A stretch of DNA of 64,000 nucleotides from Podospora bellae-mahoneyi (Eukaryota > Ascomycota > Sordariomycetes > Sordariales > Podosporaceae). This document shows positions 34,017-47,404 of this stretch, in pieces. The notes beneath the pieces are model-generated. The model made no database searches. It saw only the letters and a program-made list of their open reading frames with translations, and had not been told where the DNA came from. Made by a program: the position numbers and the translations under genes. The DNA lies in NCBI RefSeq assembly GCF_035222275.1, contig NC_085881.1, positions 1,736,001 to 1,800,000 of the forward strand. Direction: 5' to 3'. Numbering within the stretch: position 1 is the first letter of the stretch; every line of letters starts with the position of its first letter.

Positions 34017-34806
34017 AGTAGGATCTCCTAGACTGCTTACCTACATAAATAACAAAAAGCTTAAAACACCGTCCGTCCGCTGCATCTCGATGCCTTTGCC
34101 CCTCTGAATTTTGGCTTTCCACCGGGCTGGCTGATCCGACCCAGTGCTTCTCGACACTCGACACACACAACAATGTCTGCTTCTCTGCCTGCCACCATAG
34201 TGTCCATACCACCTCAACTGGCAGCCAACATCGAATCATGGGGTGTGACGCACGCGCGGTTTGTATCTGATGGAGTGTCTACTTACATAAAACCCACCCA
34301 CGGCCATCGAGGAATGAACCGACATCGAACTTTCAAACTATATCTCGTAACCAATCCCAACACAATCTGGTTCTACCTGCCGCCTTAAATTTACAGACAT
34401 GGTCGATGACCGACCCGATATCGATCCGACCAGGCGTACAACAATCTTATGGTTCCTCTCGCCACCTGCAAATCGTGTCAATCTCCCGGCTCACTTATAT
34501 TTACAACAGGCAAAGATCTTCAAGTTCTCCCAACACTCGCATCGTAGAATCTCCCCCTGATCTGAACTATCCTTGTAAGCACAAGTGGGCGTGGCATTAG
34601 CGACCGACCGACCGGCCACAAGCCATCTCTCAGTCGGTAGATTAGATCATCGAGTATTTGGTAGGAAGAGCTCTCGCTCTCGCGCCATCAGACAGAGACA
34701 AAAGGGCTCTTTTTTAGTTTCGCCGGCAGAGTGAATTAGCAAAGTTTCTTACCAATTCAAGTTGAAGCAGCAACGGGACGGGTTTAGACCAACCCGGCCT
34801 GTAACC

Positions 34807-34808
<2 letters not shown>

Positions 34809-34837
<29 letters not shown>
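34809..34837. repeat. 29-T homopolymer
   Basis: This is an uninterrupted run of 29 T. It could be the A-tail (read on the other strand) of an old retroposed sequence, or slippage. No adjoining element was recognised. Confidence 0.85.
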
Positions 34838-35399
34838 GGGCAATGCGCACGGAGTTCCATGTACGTAAGAATGTGGAGGGGGGAGTTTAAAGAAACTGAA
34901 ACTTGAAGACACCACTCGACAAAGAACGGATGGTGGCAGAATGTCGGGTCGAATTTTGGCTTCCAGAAAAGTTCCTCGCGGACGGGAGTGTGTCTGATTT
35001 GTTAACCGTTCCGTTGGGACTTTTCAGGGCCGAGACTTGACAGGGACAGCAACACGGGGGGATGGATATCAGACGGAAATGATTAATGTTTTTTTGATTA
35101 TGCGTGATGGGATAGGGTTTTTAGGTCAAGCCACGGTTGCAAAGGTAACCTGCGACTGGATGCTTTCGGAAGAGAGGTGGGATCTGGCCCGGGCTGTTGG
35201 GTCAGGAATGAAAGAGGGATGTGGATATCTGGGGAAGAAGAAAGGATTTTTGTATCCTTGGGTCGAGAGGAACATGAGGGTGATGATGGTCTTGAGGGAG
35301 GATGAACTGGTTCATTATTCCACGTGGAGGAGTGAATGGACCTGAGTAGTCGGACCACTTTGTGGGTTGGGGGTTGATCTAGATTCTAGAACCCATGTT

Positions 35400-36080
35400 G
35401 TCAGTAAAGAGCAGCGAGCTTGGGTAGACTGAATTCATATTGATTAGTAGACACATAGACTGACTTAACTCCGCGCTCATCCACCGTTATCCCACGTGTA
35501 GAGAGTGAAGCTTCGAATCCTTTATACCCTTATAACCTCAACAAGCTCACCACCCCCCTAGTTACATATGGCTTGGCTAGAATAATCCAGAAACGTGGTC
35601 AGGACTTCAACTGGTAGAGTGTAGCTTTCGTAAGCTTCGCTTCGTCAATGGCATCCCACATGGAGGGAGTGAAGGCATAGATCTAACATCTGATATAGTA
35701 ATATCTGGTCCACCTGTTCACCGTTTTTAGTCAGGGTCTGCTTGGCACAACCCCCAAGAATTCACCAACTGCTACACAAGTAGTCAGTAGACATATGTGG
35801 AATTATAGATTGTTCCACGTGGAACAGATAAATCCCACACATCACCTCATGAGCTGTCATAACGAGCTTGGCTAATCTACTGACTCATAAACTACTAACA
35901 TACCAGTAAGCAACAGCTGGGTCTGGGGCTCTTTACGACATTGTTCCAAGCCTTCAAGTGAATGCCACAACACCAGGGCTGAAGCTCGCGCCCTTCTCGG
36001 TGACGAGACAAGCCCGGAAAACCCGAATAGCACGTAACAAGGGATCCTGGGTATCGCAGTTGCCAAGCCTGCCTTGTGTT
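35400..36080. repeat. Possible eroded repetitive DNA with a 16-nt palindrome
   Basis: This stretch is more AT-rich than its surroundings. It repeats the phrase GCTTGG(C/G)TA at about 35411, 35571 and 35864 and contains TGTTCCACGTGGAACA, a perfect palindrome at 35811-35826. It looks like an old degraded repeat, but ends and family cannot be assigned from one copy. Confidence 0.3.
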
Positions 36081-37269
36081 GTGACTGTTTAGTAAACTTC
36101 TTTGGAAAAGGAGTAGGTGAGAGAGTACCACCCTCGCTTGGGTCTTCTAAGCTTCAAGTGTGATGATATAGCGCGTTGTAGACGTAGAAAAAAGGTTGTG
36201 CCACTGGTGAATCTTCCCTGCTCATTGATCATTGCAGTCACGATGGATCGAAGTCTGAAGACGACACGCAGTAGAACGCGTGCCATCTTTGTCACAACAG
36301 TTTCTTTGCCTGATCATCATGAATTCACTTGAATACTGAGAGGAAAGCTCCAGGCCTTTGGTCTTTAAACAAGGAAATACCAATAAGTCGCGGTGTGATT
36401 TACGTTGACATTTTCACAAGTAGAAACGCATCAACAGATTTAGAGTTGGAGCGTGAATTATTGGTTCCCTTCCCTATTTATTCCTGATTAAAAAGTGTTT
36501 CTATGATTTTGAGAGCGAGAGAGAGTGAGAGAGAGAGCAAGCAGCTGGCACCTGGCCACGGCATTGTGTCTGTGTCAGAGACTGTGTGTGGGAGAGATAT
36601 CTTGTGAGCAGAAATCTGTTTGACCCGAGAAGAAAACTTGATCTCCTCCTTTCTCTTGCGCTTGATTCTTTTCATGTTATTAATTCCTACTCCCCTAGCA
36701 ACCAGGTTTTCTCTCAAAATATTTGAAACAAAAACATGGCCATGAGAGAGAAAAGAGCAACCAAGAAAGAACCAACAGTCAGAGCGTGTGTAGTATCTCT
36801 GCAAAGACAGTATTTCCTCCCCCACCCCCTTCCCTGCCTTCCCCACAACATTTCGCCTTGTGTGTGATAATAAAAAAGAGATTCGGTCGGATGATTGTGA
36901 GTATGCGAGAGTTGTCTGCGTGTGTGTGGCGGTGCTTCGTTGTCGATGTGTGTGCGAAAAATGAAGAGCTGTGAAAGACAAAAGAAAACAGACGAGAGAG
37001 GCCAACAACAACAAAAAATAATAACAAGCAGCGGTGAACGGTAACACCTGATATATAAATACAACTGCTGAATGCGCCTGAAGCAAAACAAAAATCGTCT
37101 CGTCATTAGTCGGCCCTGGCTTCTCGCGGAACAAGTGTGTCGAATAGAGGATGGTGATAATGCCTGATGGTGGTGATAGGGACTGGAAGAAGTGATACCA
37201 AAAGGTGCAGCCACAGAGACGGTCTGTAGAGTGAGCCATATGGTGGATTGTTTGAGACTGCCATGACTG

Positions 37270-39036
37270 CTACATGACAATGCAACAGCCGCAACCACCC
37301 TTCTTTGGTGCTGGATCCTCCTCAGGGGGTTCCGGTACTTTGACTGTCGACGACGGCTGAGGCTGGGTCTGTGGTTGTGGTCCTGGTGTCCGTGGGCTTG
37401 GTAGAGGACTCATGGTTGGTTTGTCTGAGATCTTGGGCATTGTTGAATATGAGCTCGCTCTTCCTCCAAGCGTAGGGCTCCTCACTTCTGGCCTTAATGG
37501 CCAGTCACCCTGCTCCTCATCCTGCACTTCCTTTTCAGGATCCCTCTCCTCTTGTCCCGTGATGTTCTCTGGAGGTTTCAAGAACCCTTCGTCGGTGAGT
37601 GGCCTAAACTCTCTGTCGTAGACATTTCCAAACTTGCCCTCTCGTTCCATCCTCTCTTGAGCTAGCCGCTTGGCTACGGTTGGCAAGAGTTGTTGGTCCG
37701 GAGGCAAGCGAGGATCAGGCCGGTACGCAGAGATCATCCAGGGTGGTTCTCCTTCCATCGGCTTGCTACTGCTGGAAAACTCCCTCTCAGCAGACCTCGT
37801 GGATGGCCGTGTCCCGCTACTAGTCGAGTCCTTACTAGGCCCACCTCTTGTCTTGGGACGTCCGGCAGCCCCATTCGCAGCCTTTGGTTTTCTAATCCCG
37901 GCAGGCTTCTTGGGAGATGGATCGGTTCTCTTGTTCGGTTGGCTAGTGGATTGAGCAGTCCCCTCGCTCGGTGTCAGTTTGCCAAGCGAGGTTGCGTTAC
38001 TACCGCTTCTGCCTCGGGTTCTGGAGTAAGATATCGAGTCCTCGCCGGGACTACCGTCACGTTTCCTGGCCAAGAGAGTGTCTCGTTCGATATGCTCGCT
38101 GGGAATGGGCACCGGGCTGACCTTTGCCACGGGGATTTTCGAAGTGTTTTTGCCGCTACCCGTCGACACCCAATATCCGTCACCCTCTTCCACAATTTCC
38201 TCTGGACGTCTAAGATCCCAACTAGGAATCGCGTTGAGATCTGGAGTCTTGGGTTCTGTCGTCGTTGCCCCCGAGTTTTTCCTAGATCTCGAGGCATTAT
38301 CCGTACCACCAATCGACCTCCCTGAACCGTTCAGCTTGTCCTGACTCTGATCCCTCCGTGTCCTGTTTTGACTCTTCGACCTTGCCCTGTCCCTTTGGCG
38401 TGGCAAAAAGATACCAGCAGCTTGCAACTCTTCACTTTCAATCCGAGCCAACTTGTCCCGATGAATCCATTTCGAATTGTCCTCTTGTCCTATCGGCGGC
38501 GTGCTGTCCCTCGGCCCCGTTCTCTGCAAACCATCGGATCCATTCCCTCTCGTGTCGCTATCAAATGCTTCCGTGCTCTCCAGAGAACCGGGGTGGTCCT
38601 GAATACTCCGGGGTTTCGATTGCTTGTGGTGGTTTTGGGTGGCATAAGCAGTCATATCGGAACCAGCGTCTCCGTTGGCGTACTTTCGCGAAATCGAGTC
38701 TAGGCCCGTGGCGGTAGAGTGCAGAGTAGAATTACCATTCTGAGGGGCCAGTGGCTGTCGGTGGGATGAGTAGGCGTTTTCGTCATGTACAAGCCGCTTG
38801 CCGTCGTGAAGGTCGTTCTGTAGTGGGACGCGAGTGTTAGAAAAGAGCGCTTTCCCTCAAGGTAAGGGAGGCAGGGGACAGGGAAGTTGGAGGAAGGCAC
38901 GTCTCCGCTTGAAAAATGCTGTCGATGGTTTTGTTCTTACCTCTGCTTCGTCCGGCACAGCAAGGTCCCACGGATAGCCAGTGTCATGGGCAGCAGAAGG
39001 TGAGAATGCCGTCGTCGTCTGCGACACTGCCGCCAT
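37270..39036 (-). CDS. teaR: TeaR-like prenylated cell-end receptor
   Basis: Two exons, 39036-38941 and 38817-37270, encode 547 residues. The 123-nt intron joins YPWDLAVPDEAE to NDLHDGKRL. In Aspergillus, TeaR anchors the polarity protein TeaA at the hyphal tip membrane; fission yeast Mod5 is the counterpart. The C-terminus GGCGCCIVM ends in a CaaX box (CIVM), the signal for prenylation. Conserved blocks are the N-terminal YPWDLAVPDE, the central IPSWDLRRPEEIVEEGDGYW, and PPWMISAYRPDPRLPPDQQ followed by TVAKRLAQERMEREG. The rest is Ser/Pro-rich and disordered. Predicted location is the cortical membrane at growing tips. The assignment rests on recalled similarity plus the CaaX end, so the name is probable rather than certain. 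Confidence 0.8.
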
Positions 39037-40443
39037 ATTTGTCACCGACAAAGACAACTCAACCGACGGTTGGCGACGGCGACAAACCAGTCGTCGACTG
39101 TTCGGCAGGAAATTACGGGGCAGGTGCGGCAGCGAACCCAAACCACCGGGCCAAAAACTGGGCCTATCTTTTTTTGATCCGGAAACAGAAAGAAAAGTGT
39201 AGATTGTGTAGGCCGTTGAAGAGAGCACTTGACAGCTGCCGGCGCGGGTGTAATGGGCGCCGAGTGTATCACCGCGCCACCCAGCCTCTCCAACTTGGCC
39301 AACAGCGTCAAGTGCAGCGCAGATCGGAACTCCTCATGCGGCTGTTTCCGATGTTCTAGATGCTGTCGTCGCGGATTGGGCTGATCGATTCAATCGGCGC
39401 GGTCGGCGGTAATGTTCGCGCGTGATGGTCGTGACAAAGGAAAAGGGCGGAAGCGCAGGCAGACGATGCGGAGGTCGTGTGGTTGCTTGGAAGATGGTCT
39501 TGGTGTTGTGTGATTTGTCGTGGGTGTCCTGGGCTGCCTTCCACGGAGCACCACTCACTTCAACCTTTGACGAAACGAGCTACAGGGACCTAAACTTTTT
39601 TGAGGAGCCTGGCGTCTGCGGGTCCCGGAATTTGGATTCTCCCCCCCTTGGCCCTGTTCCTATTCAACGTCGGCGTGGCTACCTTCGACAGATCAACGGG
39701 GTCAGTGTTCGATAGTTGTCGTCGTCTGATTAAAGCAGCGGAGCGAGCAATGTGCCCGAGTGGAAACAAGAGAATGGACGGATGCGATGCGCTCCAAAGA
39801 CAAAAAAAGAGGGGCATGGAACCAATCCACGAGCAGCCTTGGGTCCAGCGGCATCAACAAACTGACGGGTTGACGTTGACGTGAACTGTCAAACGAACAT
39901 CAACAACATGGACCGTCCGTCGCGTGGTGCAAGTATCAATTGACAATTTCCTCTAGGCACTGCCATTCCCTTGGGCCATCCAGGGGTAAACTCGTCCCCA
40001 GGTCGCATTCGCTGGAGAAGGGTCCCAAGCGAAAAGGAGTCTCATTAATCTTCTTTCGTGATGCCATTGGTCAATTCCACCCATGGTCCGTGTCCATTGC
40101 CTCATTCACTCATTCATTTCTCGTCTTGGGGCTCGACTTGGACGGTAATGTCCGCCAAGTCAAGCATCGCCGTTCCTTTTTGCCTTGTTCTCGACAGCTT
40201 CAACATCATGTGATTGATTGTCTTTCATGCCATTTCAGAATCATCGAATTTGCCATTCTTGCTGGCTAGACGGTACATGGGAGCGTTGAAAAGCTCTTGC
40301 CTTGCCTATCAATCCAAACTTTATTCGCAAGCGAGATTCAACTTCATTAATTGCTCTCTCTTTCTATCACTTGACCCCGGCTTCCAGGTTCATACAAGCA
40401 GCCTCGCCCTGCTTGGCCACATCCGCACAGAGCAAACAATATC
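39037..40443. promoter_or_regulatory. Divergent promoter region, teaR and metallophosphoesterase
   Basis: The two genes start at opposite ends of this 1.4-kb spacer. Overlapping short frames on both strands were not supported. No specific site was recognised. Confidence 0.45.
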
Positions 40444-41767
40444 ATGGCATCGTCTCAGTCTTTGCCCAGCCAAACTAGGCGTACGCGAATTGTTTGTATC
40501 AGCGATACTCATAATTCAACTGTCAAGCTACCGAAAGGTGACGTGCTGATTCATGCTGGCGACTTGACGAACCAGGGTAGCTATTCAGAGGTAGCAAGAC
40601 CGTTTCTTTTATTGGATCTTCAAGGGCACCATTTATAGTTTGCTAACGGTGCCTTCTAGCTTTTCAAAACAGTGCAGTGGTTAGAAAAGGTCGACTTTGA
40701 AGTCAAGATTGTGATTGCCGGTGAGAATTGACAGCCACGACGACTGCATTTCTCTTGCATCAAGGCTGATTCTGTCAGGAAACCATGATATAACACTGGA
40801 TCAAGGCTTCTATCAAGATCATGGGCAAAGTTTCCACAACAAGAATCCCCAGAACACGGCTGAGTGTCTCAAGCTTCTGACATCGAGCCCTACCATCACA
40901 TACCTGTGTCATAGCTCCACGAGAATCCGGCTTACCAACCCCAAAGGACCAAGAACCGAATTCAATGTCTTTGGCTCTCCCTACAGTCCCAAGAACGGTC
41001 TGTGGGCATTCGGATACGATGGCAACGGCGTGGAGCCAGATCCTTCGGGAACGCAAACATCTACAGACCTCGTCTCCCAAGAAGCAGTAAACCTTTGGTC
41101 AGAGATCCCACTTGATACCGATATCCTGGTCACACATACACCACCACGAGGCAACTGCGATGCCACGCTTGGATGTCAATTTTTGAAGAAACGACTCTCG
41201 ACAGTCCGCCCAAGACTTCATGTTTGTGGCCATGTCCATCCGGGAAGGGGTGCTCAGCGAGTGCGATGGGAGCCGGAAAGGGATGAATTTGCCAACGAGC
41301 AATATCATGAAGCCGGCGTGGAATATTGGAATGACCCCCACCCAGATATTCAGTCAGCCAAGCTCAGTCTGGTTGATTTGACCCCTCGTGGAGGCAACCG
41401 AGCCCTTGCCTTTGGAAACTCGGCCGAAACTACCATGAATGTATCAGGAGGCAGCCCACGTGATGGTCTGCTCCGAGCACCGTCTGTCTCATGCATCCCA
41501 TCATCCCGACAGGATTCCGAGTGTCGGGTCTCGGATGGTCAGCCCCGTGGCCTTGGTCCTGGTCCTGGGCTGGGCCCCGGGCTCCCTACCTTGGATGACG
41601 TCCAGCCTCTAACGTCCAAAAGCCGAGAGTTGAACTCCAGTCGCACGGGTCGACGCGAGACTTGCGTAGTCAACTGTGCTATCGTGGCAACGAACTGGCC
41701 TCACACGGGTGGCAGGAGATACAACAAGCCAATTGTCGTTGATGCGGATTTGCCTGTATGGACGTAG
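40444..41767 (+). CDS. Metallophosphoesterase, MPPED/calcineurin-like
   Basis: Three exons, 40444-40590, 40660-40720 and 40779-41767, encode 398 residues. The introns are 69 and 58 nt; the middle exon is 61 nt. Metal-binding motifs of the calcineurin-like fold appear in order: SDTH at 20-23, HAGDLT at 37-42, GNHD at 70-73, THTPPRG, and CGHVHPGRG. This is the two-metal phosphodiesterase group that includes animal MPPED1/2 and many fungal cytosolic proteins whose substrate is unknown. The tail carries a Gly/Pro/Leu repeat (GLGPGPGLGPGL), then a conserved end with NWPHTGGRRYNKPIVVD. The donor of intron 1, GTAGCA, is weak, but the join restores family sequence. Confidence 0.9.
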
Positions 41768-44700
41768 TTCCAGGACTCGGCATACTGCCAGCCTACGGCG
41801 AATAGAGCGGATTCCATTCCTTGAGAGATCACTCTCCGTGACTATTTGGGTAGCTACGTGTGGTCTCATCGACAGACAGCTGGCGTGGGACCCGTTGAAA
41901 CGCCGACTACGGCCACCATGATGGAGCATCACTGAAGATCAATACCGACTCGATCCGACACTTGTTGCTCCACCCAACAAGCTGCTCGGCCCGCTCTATG
42001 AACCAACAACCGCATGGTTATGAATCCGATACGCTACCGTCTTGCCCGTCCAGGATCCTGCCGTTGCTCCCCACAGAATCAAGTGTGCTCAACGTGGCAT
42101 GCTTGGGACAACATCTCCATAGTCCGGCCCATATGTGGACTTTGGAAGCATGGAGGAAGATGTCAACCTCGACATCATGACGAAGCTACGATAGTTGTCA
42201 CTGAACGACTGGGACACATTCACAGCTGAAACCACGTCGACGAGCGTACGTGCATATATCCAAATAGGCAACGTCTCATGTGACGTTTGGGTATGTGTTT
42301 TATCAACTGTGACGTTTTGCAAGCTGTTGACCGAGCGAGGCAGGGCTCGGTCAGACTCATCTCCTTCTACTCGTACGAGGAATGAATGGAGTAGTTCTCA
42401 AGTGGAGTCTTGTTCGTCGCTCTGCGACCCGGCTATGTTCCGATATCTGAGAGGCCAGACATAGGCAAGTCTCAGCAGGCGAACTGGCTTGCTAAGATCA
42501 ACGTCTCCTTGAGTGTGGCACATGCCTCGAACCCGGGGATCCGCAGCCTGACCCCAGAATTCACAAGCGGGCTGAACATCAGACATCTCCGTCAGCAACG
42601 GCCCGCATAGCGTTTCCGCTTTTACCCCAGCTTGCAGCCGTCACTGCCTCGTGAGATCCAGGCTTGAGGTTGTCGGCAGGTCACGAGCTCAGAGGCTCAC
42701 GAGTGCAGGTACAAGAGCCAATAAGCGCTGGCCAAGGCCAGCTGCGGTCTCGGCTGCGTGCTCTCTCTTCTTTGCCAATTGCGGAGAAACATACTGCAGA
42801 GGGAGAAGCAACGGCGGTGCTAATCGGAAAGAAAGCGAGAGCTGCAGGAGTCTGGAGGGGCACAAGACCGCGAGCTGTCCCATGTGGCACCTAGACGAGC
42901 GCTTCTGCATCTTTTTGGGACCAGTCATCCAGTGCTCGCCATGGCAACAGTGGTCAGATGGTGGGGATGAGGCCGCGGAGAGCATTAACGTCTGATGCTC
43001 CAGCTCCTGCACGATAGTTGCGTTATTTGTCGTGGGGGACCATTGCAGTCCAATGGGGCTTTCCAAGAACGCTATGCTGCACATGTGCCCCGGGAACCAG
43101 ACCAAGACGCATTGTGCACGATGATACCAGAAATGCTGAGCTGGGAGGCTGCTGACAGATGTGCAGTTCACAGCCTGCCCATCGACATCACAATTGGCAG
43201 CAAATATCGAACTCATGGTTGGTTCTCACCGCCATGAGGTCAACGGACGCACGGCATATCGACGCTCCATTAGCAGTCAGCCTGACCGCCCAAAACGTTC
43301 CGTGCTTCCCGTACCGGACTATGCTCTCACTATTGGGGTGACACAAAGTCTTTCGGTAAGGGATCTCACCCGCGTCGAGGTTTATTCGGTGTCAGCTCCC
43401 TGAAGTTAAGGTCCTTACCTAACAAGGGTGTTTTGCTTGGTCAAAAGAGCGGGCATGGGGAGGAGGGAGGGGTAAAGTCGCGCGGGCTTGGCGGGGGTAA
43501 GTTCACACTTCCCCATGCTGACTCGTCACAGGAGCTGTCGGTCTCCTGAGCGCTGCAGAAGCTCCAACAAGTCTCAAAAGCGACCACCGGAAGAGACAGT
43601 TTCTCTCTTTGGAGAACCAGATCTACCTCGTATGTACCTCTCCGGGACAATGGGCAAGCCGAAACACAGCAGATGACATTCTTGGGAGGGATATCAGTGC
43701 TTAGAGTGTTACACCTATGACCGCATTGCTGTGCAAAAAAAAAAAAGCAGGATCTGGACGAATCTTGATATGTTCATCCACACATGACAGCTCAGGACGG
43801 AATCCTGTCAAGCCTCATAGCTCAGGCACCAAAACCTCTCTCCAAGCCGCAGTGTCCGATCGACTGGCGCTCCCCCCGCGACCACCGAAACGGCCCACTT
43901 GGAATGCCGCTGCCATCTGCAGATTCCGGATTTTCAGGGGTCTTGATTGGTAGCCAAGGCGCCTCCCACCGGGGTCTCGTTGTGTTTTGATAGCACACCA
44001 CACACATCTCGATTGGCCGAAGCGTGGGTAGGTGTCAGTTTGGCGACAACCATCCAGTGAGGGGCACTGGCTCTGGATCGGATGGTCAGAAGCGGCCCTC
44101 CAACTCGCGTCATCAGCATCTGCTTGGCCCTTTCCTTGGCCGGCCTGCCCCGAGTGGTGTCTTCGACTGCGAACTCCTGACGGCGAGAGAGTGGGTGGTG
44201 TGGGTGAGGTCCAAGTCGTGAGTGGTGTATGTATGGAGGTGAGCAGAACCTCGCGGTGTGAGGGAGGCACGAGAGGGAATTATGTATGCACACACTCACC
44301 GCCTATCGGGTCCTTTGAGGCCAGCGCCCCGTACCTGCTTTCATGATGGCCTCTTTGGAAGACTGGCCATGGTTGGTTGTCAACAACAGGAGGTACGGAT
44401 GTACATCGGTACACTACTGATTCAACCCCCCGCGCCCAGCAAGAAACGAGCACGAGATGAGCGGAGAATGGTTAATGAAGCGTCTCAGCAGACTTGACTA
44501 CTAACGTCGATTTTTGCTTGATAAAACCGCAGCGATCACACGTACCGGCGGGACCTTGGCTTTGCGCGGCAGGTTTGCTGTCCAATCCTAACAAGGCACA
44601 TCTACCAGCACGGCTAATAGATACGGGTTTGCGCGACTGGCGCCGAATTCCCCAAGTCCTTTTTGATCTCCTCTCTGGCTGTAACGAGGGACAAAAAATT

Positions 44701-45708
44701 TTGACCGGAACCAATTGGCTGAAGACCTGCTTAGTAGCACCGCTTAGCTTCTGGTTCGTCAATCCAAGCAACACGAAAGGAGGGGAGGGGGTTCCCTATC
44801 ACTGCTTCATGCCGGTTGTCTTGCCTCACACACGGTGGAGGGGACGCCTGCTGAGTGGATGGTAACGGGCTGGGAACCGGCAGGTTCGGGCATTCAGTTT
44901 TTCTGACGGCTCGTCTTTTTGCATTTTCACTGCAGGGCATTCTCCATGGAAGAGGAGTAATTGGTTGGTGAGAGAGGAGCCCACAGACCTGCAGCCAAGT
45001 TGCCTCGCATCCAGTCAAGCCAAGAAGGCACGATGCGCTGGCGCACTAGGTACTTACTTACTCACTACCACTGACTGGCCTAACCTTGATGGCTTCTCCG
45101 AAGCACACAATGTGCAGTTTTTTTCTGATATCGATGGGTTGTTTTGGGGACTTTTCTGCTTTCTGAGAGCCGGGGAAAGAAAGATGTGACAAGTCAACCG
45201 ACAGCCCCGTTTCGTGTCGACGAGGAAGGTTGGTAGCGGCAGTTGAAGTTATGGGAGAGTGGGAGATCACCTATCAAGAACACCGCGATATCTGGGTTTT
45301 AGACCCAAAGTTGAAGTCAGGCTCTCATGGGGCTCTTTTAGACAACAAAGGACATGCTATAGAATAAGGCGGCGGGGTGGGCCTGGTTTTGGTTTCAACG
45401 AAGCTATGGATGCGCCATACAGCTACCATGTCATTTGCCCCGCAGACGTGGAGTTTTGAGCTGTAAGCCAACAAGAAACCACACGCTGGCTGATGAAGAA
45501 TAATTTTTCTTCTGGCTAGCTCTGCTCGTGATCACTGGGTTGGGTGTTGTTCAATGGGCATCTGATTTTAGGAGAATGTGATCTAGCTTTGGGTTCTTCT
45601 GTATGCGTCACTGGACAGTCATGAAAAGGAGGTGGATATGTGTTGGCATGGCTGGTGATGGTGGTGCCGGCAGGTTAACGAACCCAAACCCCCCAAGACC
45701 AAGCAGCT

Positions 45709-45728
45709 CAGCCCAGCCCAGCCCAGCC
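45709..45728. repeat. (CAGCC)4 tandem
   Basis: Four perfect pentamer units lie in the spacer before the J-domain gene. Confidence 0.85.
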
Positions 45729-46230
45729 CACAGGGACAGGACAAGATATCAAATATTGCTTGCGTAGTTGCTTGCTCTGCTGCTTTGCTTGCTTGCTTAT
45801 GTATCTGTTATGTTATGCGGTCGAGGCTGATTCGTCGTTTGCTTTTCTGCTGTCGTTCATCGCCTCGCTTTCTACTTGGTTGGGGCGCATTGGATGAGAG
45901 AAACTGAGGGCTAAGGACCGGGTACATTTCTCGGGATTTGAGGGGAAGGGAGAGATGAGTCTTGTGCAAACCAAGAGAAGGAAAAGAACAAAAAAAAATC
46001 TGGAAAGGACCCTCTCTCTCTGTTGCATTGAGGTTTATCGAGGGAATAAAAAGAAAAAACAAAACTGGTGGTTGCCGGGGAGGATGCCGACTGAGGAGAC
46101 TCACCGCTAGAACTACTGTTGTGTAGGATATGCTTGGGATGTGGGAGTTGTATGCAAGATGCAAGAGAGCTGCATAAAAGTTGAAACGAGCGCGTTGCCG
46201 ACCGCTGGTTTGGCGATGTTGCTTTGGGGG

Positions 46231-46266
46231 AAAATCTCCTCTGACAAAGATTTAAACGGAGATTTT
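46231..46266. repeat. Perfect 9-bp inverted repeat
   Basis: AAAATCTCC at 46231-46239 and GGAGATTTT at 46258-46266 are exact reverse complements with an 18-nt loop, in AT-rich sequence without genes. Confidence 0.6.
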
Positions 46267-47404
46267 GATGGGTTGAAATGCATCACTTGGTGGAAGAGTT
46301 GATCTGGAATAGCTCCATAAGAGGCAACGATGAACGGGATGAACTTCATGACAAAGCGTCGTGAGCGTGGCATCGGTGTTAAGGTTATCGCCTCCAACGT
46401 GGAAATCCCGTCTGTCATCTGAAAATCTGTCTGTCATTTGCTCAAGCACTCAGGCACACACACGGGGATCTTTAAAGCACCGGGTCTGGGTCTGGTCTGG
46501 TCGGGCCTCGGAGAGTTGCCACTTTTCAGGAGAAATATAACTTCTAGGCCACTTGTTGAGAAGGGGCTTGGGCTTCGAGGGAAATGGGATTCAATGTGTC
46601 ATTTGGATCCCGAACAGTATGATCCATTCATAGGAATTTGCAAAGAGGCAAAGAAGTTCCCATAATGTAGTGAAAGGGGGCAAAAATTCTGGAAGTGTTG
46701 GACAAAAATGCGTATGCCTTTGCCTCAGTGCCTCAGCGGTGATAGGGAAAGGGAAGTTGAGGAGGCCGCTCCGGGCGGTTGTTAGTAGCCCGTTTTCCGG
46801 CAGACCCGTTGCCCATTCGTGCCCGTTGGTTGGGCGGGTTTGGTGGTGGCGGAGAGGCTGGATTGTTGTTCGAGGGTCGGGCGATAGGTAGCTGGGTAGG
46901 GATTCCTCCGAGGAACTTCTTGAGCGCCTTCGGAGAGACCTAGAGGAGGTCAAGTGTTCGTTGCCTCGCGTTCTCGGTGCTGTGCTGCTTAGTCTTACAC
47001 GAAAGGAGCTGAGGATTGTGCTGATCTGAGGAGGCTTGGACCTTGGGCTGGGGGAATATTATGTATGACAGTTCCAGAGTGAGGCCGTGGTGAACGCTGT
47101 GTTGTCTTTGAGAGAGGGCCGAGTCCCAACTGAGACAGGTGCATTCGCTAGCGGCGAGTGAAAAGATGGGGAGGTGACAGAAGCCGACAGAAGGAAAGGG
47201 ACGTCCGGTGAGCTGCGGATGAGTTCAAAGCAGTTTAAAGAGACGGGTGTTGTCAGCGGGCGCTAGCTGAAAGAGGAAAGATAGAGGAAAGACTGTGCCT
47301 GTCAAACCAATAGCCTTCCATCCCCACAGTATCCACAACCTCCCGCATCGTCCACGCCCCCCCGCCCTCTCAGACCGACTGAGGAATCCACAGCGGGGGA
47401 ACAA

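Larger units (their letters stand above)
31415..37269. other. Gene-poor spacer of 5.9 kb
   Basis: No supported gene was found. Seen inside are a 15-T run near 31085 just left of it, a 21-nt tandem repeat (33608-33670), a perfect hairpin (33985-34016), a 29-T run (34809-34837), an AT-rich stretch with a 16-nt palindrome (about 35400-36080), and GA-rich sequence at 36511-36538. A 253-codon minus-strand frame at 36478-37239 lies in the teaR 3' UTR and is low-complexity. Confidence 0.4.

Noticed and set aside
34173-34388. A 71-codon frame preceded by an ACACAACA-ATG context
   Set aside because: The context looks good but the product has no features, and no in-phase second exon was found.
36478-37239. 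A 253-codon minus-strand frame
   Set aside because: It lies in the teaR 3' region, is made of simple GA/CA-rich sequence, and has no recognisable domain.
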